DNA of 7,505 bases from positions 1-7,505 of the forward strand of contig DMCG01000189.1 in the NCBI GenBank assembly GCA_003445855.1. The letters are read 5' to 3'. This stretch comes from Spartobacteria bacterium (lineage in GTDB: Bacteria; Verrucomicrobiota; Verrucomicrobiia; Chthoniobacterales; UBA10450). Both the position numbers and the translations under genes were made by a program. Positions within the stretch are counted from its first letter, which is position 1, and each line of letters starts with the position of its first letter. Shown one piece after another: positions 1 through 5,751 of this stretch. Under the pieces are notes generated by a model. That model was not told the origin of the DNA, ran no database searches, and worked only from the letters and a program-made list of their open reading frames with translations.

Positions 1-234
1 TCAGTCGAACACGCGCGTGAGGCGTTGGCGAAAGCGCCCGGACTCGAGTTGGTCGATGAACCGCAAAAGAATCGTTATCCGATGCCGTTAAGTGTTGCGG
101 GCCGGGATAATTGCGAGGTCGGGCGTGTGCGACTCGATTGCGCTTTCGAAAACGGACTCTCGTTTTGGGTGTCCGGCGATCAACTGCTCAAAGGCGCGGC
201 GCTCAACGCGGTGCAAATCGCGGAGTTATTGTAG
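1..234 (+). CDS. asd: Aspartate-semialdehyde dehydrogenase, C-terminal fragment (5' end outside window)
   Basis: This is the last 77 codons of an open frame that enters from the left edge and stops at TAG (232-234). The enzyme reduces aspartyl-4-phosphate to aspartate-4-semialdehyde with NADPH in the cytoplasm, the branch-point step toward lysine/diaminopimelate, threonine and methionine. Recognition rests on the C-terminal signature: a YPMPL segment, then [11 protein letters not shown], then [21 protein letters not shown], which matches the conserved end of the Asd family (typically [18 protein letters not shown]). The catalytic Cys and His lie upstream and cannot be checked. The frame is open from base 1, so the TTG at 25 is an internal codon and not a start. 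The stop codon is part of the palindromic element beginning at 230, so that element may have replaced the last residues. The gene converges with the DUF6600 gene. Confidence 0.93.
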   Translation, partial: SVEHAREALAKAPGLELVDEPQKNRYPMPLSVAGRDNCEVGRVRLDCAFENGLSFWVSGDQLLKGAALNAVQIAELL

Positions 235-279
235 GGGACGACGGTGTCGTCCCATGGGAAGCCGACGGCTTCCCCTACA
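230..279. repeat. REP/BIME-like composite palindrome 1 (two inverted 19-nt hairpins)
   Basis: Outer inverted repeats TGTAGGGG (230-237) and CCCCTACA (272-279) enclose two perfect hairpins. The first is GGGACGAC-GGT-GTCGTCCC (235-253) and the second is GGGAAGCC-GAC-GGCTTCCC (256-274), separated by only 2 nt. GTAG (231-234) directly abuts the left hairpin and CTAC (275-278) directly abuts the right one, so the unit is two GTAG-hairpin modules in inverted orientation. This matches the general design of REP sequences paired as BIMEs. The asd stop codon TAG (232-234) lies inside it. In RNA the hairpins could also act as a transcript-end structure between the convergent genes. The assignment to the REP class is inferred; the palindromes are seen directly. 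Confidence 0.85.
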
Positions 280-308
280 GACACGCTGTCGATCTTGCAC
301 GCAAAGCA

Positions 309-373
309 TTGTAGGGCGGCCATACTGGCCGCCGTTCCTATTATATTTGGCGGCGAAGATCGCCGCCCTACAA
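309..373. repeat. REP/BIME-like composite palindrome 2 (two inverted 19-nt hairpins)
   Basis: Perfect 12-bp outer inverted repeats, TTGTAGGGCGGC (309-320) and GCCGCCCTACAA (362-373), enclose two hairpins. They are GGCGGCCA-TAC-TGGCCGCC (315-333) and GGCGGCGA-AGA-TCGCCGCC (349-367), separated by a 15-nt AT-rich spacer (334-348). GTAG (311-314) abuts the first hairpin and CTAC (368-371) abuts the second. Stem length (8 bp), loop length (3 nt) and the flanking tetranucleotides are identical to the element at 230-279, although stem sequence and spacer differ. The two are therefore members of one structural family rather than a recent duplication. No obvious target-site duplication is visible. Confidence 0.85.
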
Positions 374-397
374 ATGTTCGTTGATGTACGCAAATCA

Positions 398-418
398 GCC
401 CCGGATCAAATCCGGGGC
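398..418. terminator. Perfect 9-bp hairpin between convergent genes, possible transcript end
   Basis: GCCCCGGAT (398-406), loop CAA (407-409) and ATCCGGGGC (410-418) form a perfect, GC-rich 21-nt stem-loop. It lies 28 bases past the stop codon of the minus-strand DUF6600 gene and between convergent genes, where a bidirectional terminator would be expected. Neither strand has a T-run after the stem, so it is not a canonical intrinsic terminator. It lacks the GTAG/CTAC flanks of the two elements to its left and is a different kind of structure. It may stabilise 3' ends or be another repeat family. Confidence 0.45.
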
Positions 419-446
419 CGATGCATAGTCAAATTGCTGTTGTCCG

Positions 447-2048
447 TTATGGAGTTGGAGACGGAGAGGCTTCGCCTTTCTTTTTTCCGCCTGCCGGTTT
501 TCCCGGGCTGCGTTCAGCAGCCGAAGCGGCAGGTTGGACGCCGGCCGGTGGGCCTTTGTGTTTGCCGCCTTGGGCTTCCGGCGCACCGCCAGGTCCGCCG
601 GCAGAGTATGGAGTGGGCGTTGTTGCCGGTGGGCCTTTGTGCTTGCTCGGCGGTTGCGTCGCCTCTGGGGCTACTGGCGCTGCACCCGTCTGTATGCTCT
701 TTGTGCTCGCCTTCGGCGGTTGCGTCGCCTCTGGGACTACTGGCGCTGCACCCGTCTGTCCGGGAGCCGTGCTAACTCCTTTGGGTTTGCCTCCTCGAGG
801 TGGCATCCCGGCCGGAGTCGTTGTGGGCCCACCAATCCGCGGAGTCGCTCCGAGCTGCTCACCCGGTTTTCCTTTGCGCTCTTTCCCGTGGGCCATCGGA
901 GATGGTGAAGCCGGAGCCGTTGCCGGAGAGAAGCCTGGCGAGGCCGTCACGTTTGGCTGAAGTCGCTGGCCCGGTTTGCCCTTTTGTTTACCTCGTTCAA
1001 AGGGTGAAGTGCCAGTCGCCGGACTAGGCGGTGCCGTCGGCGCACCGAGAGCCGGTCGCGACGTAGCGCCTGCCGCGGCTGGTGAAGTGCCGCCTGTGGC
1101 CGGTCCCGTAGCGGCCGCGCCGGTTGGCGGCGGAACGTTCTTCAAATCCTCGGTCTTCATTTTTTGTTTCAACTCGTTCGCATTCGGAACACCTGTCCAG
1201 CCTTTATCGATTTTATCCTGTGTGACTTTTGCTTTCACGCTCGGCGGTGCAATTGGTTTCGCCGGTTTCTGCAGCTTGGCTGGAGCTGCGACGATGAGTT
1301 TGTCTCCCTGCACCTTCGTTAAGGCTCCGGATTTCGCCGCGGCGGATAGGTCGGCATTCTCCTGCCGCTCGAGACTAAGGCGTTGAATGGGCCTGCTCGA
1401 ACGCGCGCTTAAGGTATTGTAATCAGGGCCGTAATTATAAACCACGTTATTGGTCGTAGTGATGTTAGTCACATTCACGGTTTGGTTGATGTAAGTAACG
1501 TTCTGCGACGACGCAAAAATACGGTCGCGCAAGACCGGCTCCCCGATGTAACGAACATCGACAAAGTTGTAGTAGGAGGGGCCGATATCGAATTCTACGT
1601 CCACACGTCCACCGATGGCCCGGCCTTCATAAGCAATCCCGGCTCCTCGCGGAGGCAATGGCGCCCAGCCGATATAATCCCCGCCAGTACGCCACGAAAC
1701 CCAGGCCGGACCCCATTCGAGATCGTTGCCTGGGAACCAGACCCAGCCGTGATCAGCCACGCGCGACCAACGTCCATAGTGATAGGTCGCCCAACCAAAG
1801 TCTTCATAGGAAACCCATGTCCAACCGACGTCGGTGTAGGCCCAATAGCCGTCAGAATAAGGACGCCAGTTAGAGTCGCTCACTGCTACAGCCGGTTGCC
1901 AGCCATAGCCGTAGTCTCCGGCCTCAATCCAGTCCCCGCCGCTCAGGTTATTATAGAAAAGATCGACCGAGACATCGGCTGCCGCTGCCTGGCGTGCAGC
2001 CGGCACAAGTAAAGCAACTATCGTTAACGCAAGAAGTATTCGTTTCAT
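447..2048 (-). CDS. Exported DUF6600-like Trp/Gly-rich protein with Pro/Lys-rich repetitive tail
   Basis: This is a 533-aa protein starting at ATG (2046-2048) and ending at TAA. Residues 1-23 form a signal peptide: MKR, a hydrophobic stretch, then Ala-rich AAA before ADVSVD, so export by Sec is expected. Residues about 24-135 are rich in Trp, Tyr and Gly (WRPYSDGYWAY, GWTWVSYEDFGWATYHYGRW, GWVWFPG, WGPAWVSWR, YIGWAPLPP). I recognise this as the DUF6600-type pattern, whose biochemical role is unknown. Residues about 182-212 are Asn/Thr/Val-rich. From about 300 to the end the chain is Pro/Ala/Gly/Thr-rich and probably disordered, with two 22-residue tandem repeats (431-474) and six basic GK-x-KG-like motifs. 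Similar proteins occur in cell-envelope contexts, but no function can be assigned. No clear Shine-Dalgarno sequence precedes the start. The terminator at 2111-2134 separates the gene from htrA, so its own promoter is likely. The signal peptide and domain pattern make this a real gene; the exact family name is less sure. Confidence 0.85.
   Translation of the reverse strand: MKRILLALTIVALLVPAARQAAAADVSVDLFYNNLSGGDWIEAGDYGYGWQPAVAVSDSNWRPYSDGYWAYTDVGWTWVSYEDFGWATYHYGRWSRVADHGWVWFPGNDLEWGPAWVSWRTGGDYIGWAPLPPRGAGIAYEGRAIGGRVDVEFDIGPSYYNFVDVRYIGEPVLRDRIFASSQNVTYINQTVNVTNITTTNNVVYNYGPDYNTLSARSSRPIQRLSLERQENADLSAAAKSGALTKVQGDKLIVAAPAKLQKPAKPIAPPSVKAKVTQDKIDKGWTGVPNANELKQKMKTEDLKNVPPPTGAAATGPATGGTSPAAAGATSRPALGAPTAPPSPATGTSPFERGKQKGKPGQRLQPNVTASPGFSPATAPASPSPMAHGKERKGKPGEQLGATPRIGGPTTTPAGMPPRGGKPKGVSTAPGQTGAAPVVPEATQPPKASTKSIQTGAAPVAPEATQPPSKHKGPPATTPTPYSAGGPGGAPEAQGGKHKGPPAGVQPAASAAERSPGKPAGGKKKGEASPSPTP
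544..641 (-). repeat. 17-bp direct repeat encoding the KHKGPP motif
   Basis: GCCGGTGGGCCTTTGTG occurs at 544-560 and again at 625-641, 81 bp (27 codons) apart and in the same frame. Read on the minus strand, the copies encode KHKGPPA at residues 496-502 and KHKGPPA at 469-475 of the DUF6600 protein. Together with the neighbouring 66-bp repeat, they show the tail growing by in-frame duplication. Confidence 0.8.
647..759 (-). repeat. 66-bp-period intragenic tandem repeat (22-residue units)
   Basis: Two 47-bp segments, 647-693 and 713-759, are identical except for one base (G at 670 versus A at 736). They lie 66 bp apart, so the reading frame is preserved. They encode the shared segment QTGAAPV-A/V-PEATQPP at residues 453-467 and 431-445. 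The single difference causes the Ala/Val change. Such near-identity over DNA as well as protein suggests a recent in-frame duplication and a tract that may vary in copy number. Confidence 0.9.
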
Positions 2049-2062
2049 ATCATTAGAGATTT

Positions 2063-2089
2063 GAGGCGTTAGACTTCCGCGCCTCGCGG
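2063..2089 (-). promoter_or_regulatory. Two overlapping, mutually exclusive leader hairpins upstream of the DUF6600 gene
   Basis: Within 15-41 nt upstream of the ATG, the minus strand can form either of two stems. One is CCGCG-AGG-CGCGG (2089-2077). The other pairs GAGGCG (2085-2080) with CGCCTC (2068-2063) around an 11-nt loop. They share bases 2080-2085, so only one can form at a time. This could affect translation starting at 2048, which lacks an obvious ribosome binding site. The stems are short and chance is a real alternative in GC-rich sequence. Confidence 0.3.
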
Positions 2090-2110
2090 TTTATTCATTT
2101 CCATAATTCG

Positions 2111-2134
2111 AAAAAGGCACGCGGAGTGCGCGTG
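2111..2134 (-). terminator. Intrinsic terminator after htrA
   Basis: On the minus strand CACGCG (2134-2129), loop CACTC (2128-2124) and CGCGTG (2123-2118) form a GC-rich 6-bp stem. It is followed by CC and a run of five T (2115-2111). It begins 42 bases past the htrA stop codon (2177-2179). Position, stem and T-run fit Rho-independent termination of the recJ-recG-htrA transcript and separate it from the DUF6600 gene. The stem is short, so read-through is possible. Confidence 0.65.
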
Positions 2135-2176
2135 TTTGTTAACGAAATCGCAACGACTCGGCCTTGCCGCTGCAAT

Positions 2177-3691
2177 TTACCGCGGCCGCAAAACAAGGAA
2201 CGAACGCATGCGATGCCGGCAGACCGACAGGACCTGGCTCTGAGACGGATCGAGCGAAGCGACAATTTTCTCGTAATCGGAAACGGAAGCGACCGGTTGC
2301 TGATTGATTTCCTCGATCACGTCGCCTTTTTGTAATTCCGCCACGCCGCTATCGGGTTCGACTTTTGTGACAACAACACCTCGGACATTATTCGGCAGAT
2401 CGAGCCGACGCACCATGTCTGGCGTCAGGTCGCTCACTTGAATTGACGCGAGAGCGCCGCCTGCCTTGCCTTGATCGTTCGGCGCGGGCGACTGTTCCGG
2501 CTGAGCTTGTTGAGGCGCGAGGCGATTTTGGTAATCAACTGGCTGCTCCTTGAGCTCGGTTGTCACTTTCATCGATTTGCCGCCGCGGACGACTTCCAGC
2601 TCAACCTTTTTATTCAACTCAGCCTGGGCGACCAAGCTGCGCAGCGCGGGAAAGTTTTTTACTTCATGACCATTGAATTTACGGAGGGTATCGCCTTTTT
2701 GCAGTTGCGCCTGCGCGGCCGGCGATCCCGGCATGACTTCATCGACAATGACGCCTTCGCTCTCCGCACCATTTTGGCCGGACTGAAACGCGCGCGCTCG
2801 AATCCCGAGGTAACCGCGGATGATTCGCCCCTGTTTCAGGAGGCTCTCGATCGCCATCCTCACGGTATTTGACGGAATGGCAAAACCGATTCCCTGCGAA
2901 CCGCCACTGCGTGAAATGATCGCCGCGTTGATCCCAATGACTTCGCCGCGAAGATTAATCAACGGGCCACCGCTATTTCCGGGATTGATCGCCGCGTTCG
3001 TTTGCAGCAGATCGCCGAACACGTCCGTGCGATTCGGCCGGCCTTTCGAACTGATGATACCATCGGTCACTGTCTCTTCGAATCCGAACGGATTCCCGAT
3101 CGCCAGGACAAAATCGCCGGCCTGCACCGTGTCCGAATCGGCCAGCTTGAGCGGCTTGACGCCGGGATCGTCGATCTTCAATACGGCCAGATCGACCTGG
3201 GAATCGGCGCCCACCAGGCGTGCCTTTTTCGTCCGCCCGTCGCTCAATTGCACCTCGATCTCATCCACTTGATCGACAACGTGATTATTCGTAATGATGT
3301 GGCCTTCATTCGTCACGATCACGCCGGAGCCAAGCGAGTTTTGCACCAGGGCTTCCTCGTTTGGATTGCGAAAGGCGCGCTGCTGGTTGCGAAAGAAAAA
3401 CTCAAAGGGATCGAGTCCGTATTGCCGCCGGACGCCGATTTTCTTCGATGTCTTGACTGCGACGACTGACGGAATCACGCTGCTGACCAGTGCACGCCGC
3501 TCTCGATTTAACGCTTCGAGCGATGCGACTTGTTTGAGATCGACTGTCGGCGCGGACGCGAGCGTGTATTTCTCCGGTGTGCGCGACGAGAGCAGATTCA
3601 GGTCTCCATGCCTGAGGCGGTAGTTGTACAGCAACGAAATTCCCGCGCTCACGAGCAGGACGAAAAGCAAAAACTTTGCGAGATTTTTCAT
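2177..3691 (-). CDS. htrA: Membrane-anchored HtrA/Deg-family serine endopeptidase with two PDZ domains
   Basis: This is an envelope quality-control protease that degrades misfolded exported proteins. Counting from the ATG at 3689-3691 it has 504 residues. Residues about 4-22 form one hydrophobic segment with no convincing cleavage site, so a signal anchor facing the periplasm is likely. The trypsin-like domain covers about 65-285, with catalytic His137 (TNNHVV), Asp167 (VDLAVLKID) and Ser240 (NPGNSGGPL), all intact. PDZ1 spans about 290-381 (RGYLGIRA, GSPAAQAQLQKGD). A Gln/Pro-rich linker follows (about 383-411), then PDZ2 (about 412-490: VTKVEPDSGVAELQKGDVI). The chain ends in a basic segment with the only cysteine (SVCRHRMRSFLVLRPR). 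Its ATG overlaps the recG stop by one base (TGATG) with no clear ribosome binding site. A TTG one codon earlier (3692-3694) would also be in frame but is less likely. Which Deg paralogue it is (DegP, DegQ or DegS-like) cannot be settled; two PDZ domains argue against DegS. Confidence 0.96.
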   Translation of the reverse strand: MKNLAKFLLFVLLVSAGISLLYNYRLRHGDLNLLSSRTPEKYTLASAPTVDLKQVASLEALNRERRALVSSVIPSVVAVKTSKKIGVRRQYGLDPFEFFFRNQQRAFRNPNEEALVQNSLGSGVIVTNEGHIITNNHVVDQVDEIEVQLSDGRTKKARLVGADSQVDLAVLKIDDPGVKPLKLADSDTVQAGDFVLAIGNPFGFEETVTDGIISSKGRPNRTDVFGDLLQTNAAINPGNSGGPLINLRGEVIGINAAIISRSGGSQGIGFAIPSNTVRMAIESLLKQGRIIRGYLGIRARAFQSGQNGAESEGVIVDEVMPGSPAAQAQLQKGDTLRKFNGHEVKNFPALRSLVAQAELNKKVELEVVRGGKSMKVTTELKEQPVDYQNRLAPQQAQPEQSPAPNDQGKAGGALASIQVSDLTPDMVRRLDLPNNVRGVVVTKVEPDSGVAELQKGDVIEEINQQPVASVSDYEKIVASLDPSQSQVLSVCRHRMRSFLVLRPR

Positions 3692-5751
3692 CAACTGACG
3701 TTCGAAAAGGTTCGTCCCTCTTGTTCGACAATCAAATGTTGGAAACGTTGATTCTCGGCCAGCTCCAGCCGCGGATCCCTCGCAAAGATTGACACCGCCG
3801 CGGTGCGCGCGCGCCGCATCAATTGCGCATCGCTCTTCAAGTTGCCAATTTTTAGCGCGGGCAAACCGCTTTGCGCCGTGCCCAGTAAATCACCCGGTCC
3901 GCGTAAATCCCAATCGGCTTCGGCCACCTTGAAGCCATCGACGGTTTTTTCCAACACCGCCAGTTTCATCGCGGTCTCCTTCGACTGATCGGAGCTGAGC
4001 AAAATGCAATACGACTTGTGCTCGCCGCGACCGATCCGTCCGCGAAGTTGATGGAGCTGCGCAAGCCCAAAACGCTCCGCATTCTCGATGAGCATTACGG
4101 TCGCGTTTGCAACATCGACACCCACCTCGATCACCGTCGTGCTGATCAACACTTGCGTCTCACCGGAGCGAAAGCGTTCCATGATCTCCTGTTTTTCCGG
4201 CGACGGGATGCGGCCATGCAGCAATTCGCAACGAAACGGATGCAACCTTTCGCGCCACAAGTTGTACTCCGTGGCCGCCGCTTTCACGTCCAGCTTCTCG
4301 CTTTCGTCGATCAACGGATAAATCACGTAGATTTGGCGCCCACCTTCCAACTGCGTCCGCAAGAACCCCAAAACTTCGACGAGCTTGGACTCTTCGCGCA
4401 CTGCCGTGATTATTTTTCCGCGATTGCGCGGCATTTCATCGATTACCGAAACATCGAGATCGCCATAAATCGTCATCGTTAATGTGCGCGGAATCGGCGT
4501 GGCCGTCATCACCAACACGTCCGGCGCCGGCTCACGCGCCGTCAACCGCGCACGCTGCGCGACGCCAAACTTATGCTGCTCATCAATCACCACGAGTCCG
4601 AGGTTGGAAAACGAAATTGTCTCATACAGGAGCGCGTGCGTGCCGATGATCACATCCGGATTTTCATCACCCGCCACGAGCGGAAGAAAATTCTCTTCCT
4701 GTCGTGACGCTGTTCGGATCGACATGCGCACGCCGAGCGGTTCGAGCCAGCGCCGCAGCACCGCATAATGTTGCTCGGCCAAAATTTGCGTCGGCGCCAT
4801 GAACGCGGCCTGAAATCCGGCTTCGATTCCGAGCAGAATGGCGGCGATCGCCACGACGGTTTTGCCCGAGCCAACGTCGCCCTGCAGCAGCCGATTCATT
4901 GGAACGTTCGCGCCAAGATCGCGCCGAATCTCGGCGATTACTCTTCTTTGCGCATCGGTCAGCTCAAATGGAAGCGAGCGAAGAAATTTCTCGATCAATT
5001 CGCCGGGTCCGCAATGCGCGGCGCCCACCCGCACTTGAGACTCGGCGCGGCGCGATGCGATCAGCATTTGCATCGCGAAAAATTCCGAGAGAACGAGATG
5101 CTCGCGCGCCGCGCTTAACGATTCCCAGTCTTCCGGAAAATGAATGGCGCGAATCGCGCTGCGTCTGTCGCCGCGGCCAAGCTCGATCGGCAGCAATGTT
5201 TCCAACGGCGCGTCGGAAAGTTCATTTAACAGCCGATAAATAATGCTGCGCAGCACTCGCTGGGAAAGACCTTCCGTCGCGGGGTAAATCGGCGTGATCC
5301 GGCGAAAGTGGATTCCCGCCTCGGCGGGATCGTTCTCGATCACCTCGAACTCCGGATGGTCCATGCACAGACGTTTGCCGCGCAGCTTCGGCTTCCCGAA
5401 GACGACCAGCTGCTGACCGGTCGCGATCATTTTTTGCACGTAATGCAGATTGAACCAGCGCAAGGTCAGAGGCTGACTCAAAGCGTTCGGGTTCGGCTCC
5501 TCCAGCGTGGCTTCAAAGATTTTTTTCCAACCGCCGAAGCGAAGCACTCGCGTTTTGGTTACCTCGCCGCACAAGCAGATCGGCGTATCGCTCTCGTCGC
5601 GCGGAAACTCCGGAAACTGATGTCGATCTTCGTAGCGCCGCGGATAATGGGTGAGTAAGTCTTCCGCGGTCTCGATCCCGAGCCGCCGCAGCGCCAGGAC
5701 TTTCGGGCGCGGGATCCATTCCAGCTCGTCGAGGCGTTGCGAGATTTCCAT
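3691..5751 (-). CDS. recG: ATP-dependent DNA helicase RecG
   Basis: RecG is a double-stranded DNA translocase that unwinds Holliday junctions, D-loops, R-loops and stalled forks. The protein has 686 residues from ATG (5749-5751), close to the usual length of about 690. The N-terminal part (about 1-145) holds a helix-hairpin-like segment (KVLALRRLGIETAEDLLTHYPRRYED) and the OB-fold wedge, including the aromatic stretch RWFNLHYVQKM near residue 100. The helicase core has Walker A GDVGSGKT (291-298), DEQH (390-393), TATPIPRT (416-423), TTVIEVGVDVANA (about 538-550) and QLRGRIGRG (568-576). The C-terminal RecG signature DLRGPGDLLGTAQSG follows (about 615-629). All key motifs are intact. Its start overlaps the recJ stop by one base (TGATG), and its own TGA (3691-3693) overlaps the htrA start in the same way. 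No clear Shine-Dalgarno sequence precedes it, which supports translational coupling. The in-frame TTG one codon earlier is a poorer start. Confidence 0.98.
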   Translation of the reverse strand: MEISQRLDELEWIPRPKVLALRRLGIETAEDLLTHYPRRYEDRHQFPEFPRDESDTPICLCGEVTKTRVLRFGGWKKIFEATLEEPNPNALSQPLTLRWFNLHYVQKMIATGQQLVVFGKPKLRGKRLCMDHPEFEVIENDPAEAGIHFRRITPIYPATEGLSQRVLRSIIYRLLNELSDAPLETLLPIELGRGDRRSAIRAIHFPEDWESLSAAREHLVLSEFFAMQMLIASRRAESQVRVGAAHCGPGELIEKFLRSLPFELTDAQRRVIAEIRRDLGANVPMNRLLQGDVGSGKTVVAIAAILLGIEAGFQAAFMAPTQILAEQHYAVLRRWLEPLGVRMSIRTASRQEENFLPLVAGDENPDVIIGTHALLYETISFSNLGLVVIDEQHKFGVAQRARLTAREPAPDVLVMTATPIPRTLTMTIYGDLDVSVIDEMPRNRGKIITAVREESKLVEVLGFLRTQLEGGRQIYVIYPLIDESEKLDVKAAATEYNLWRERLHPFRCELLHGRIPSPEKQEIMERFRSGETQVLISTTVIEVGVDVANATVMLIENAERFGLAQLHQLRGRIGRGEHKSYCILLSSDQSKETAMKLAVLEKTVDGFKVAEADWDLRGPGDLLGTAQSGLPALKIGNLKSDAQLMRRARTAAVSIFARDPRLELAENQRFQHLIVEQEGRTFSNVS

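Noticed and set aside
230..373. CRISPR array
   Set aside because: There are only two palindromic units, with different stem sequences, no constant-length spacers and no cas genes. The paired inverted hairpin layout fits REP/BIME elements better.
230..373. Insertion sequence or MITE with target-site duplication
   Set aside because: Terminal inverted repeats exist, but no direct repeat flanks either element and no transposase is in the window. The GTAG-hairpin structure points elsewhere.
395..586. 63-codon minus-strand open frame overlapping the end of the DUF6600 gene
   Set aside because: It is Arg/Lys-rich, overlaps the tail in another frame and reads through the 398-418 hairpin. Composition alone explains it.
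92..960. Long plus-strand open frames (92-775, 421-960, 534-908) opposite the DUF6600 tail and across the repeats
   Set aside because: They are mirror images of a GC-rich, repetitive, low-complexity minus-strand gene and run through the hairpin elements. Their translations have no domain-like pattern, and the minus strand has a signal peptide and a recognisable domain.
1482..2012. 176-codon plus-strand open frame opposite the DUF6600 domain
   Set aside because: It is antisense to a well-supported gene, has no recognisable motif or ribosome binding site, and its codon pattern follows from the opposite strand.
2090..2176. Sigma-70 promoter for the DUF6600 gene
   Set aside because: AT-rich stretches such as GAATAA and TTATGG occur on the minus strand, but no -35/-10 pair with good matches and spacing was convincing. 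A promoter is expected here but cannot be placed.
2126..2335. 69-codon plus-strand open frame across the htrA 3' end
   Set aside because: It is antisense to htrA and starts within the terminator hairpin, with no coding signature.
4018..5118. Plus-strand open frames opposite recG (for example 4018-4482, 4768-5118)
   Set aside because: recG has every helicase motif intact in its frame, so these are antisense shadows.
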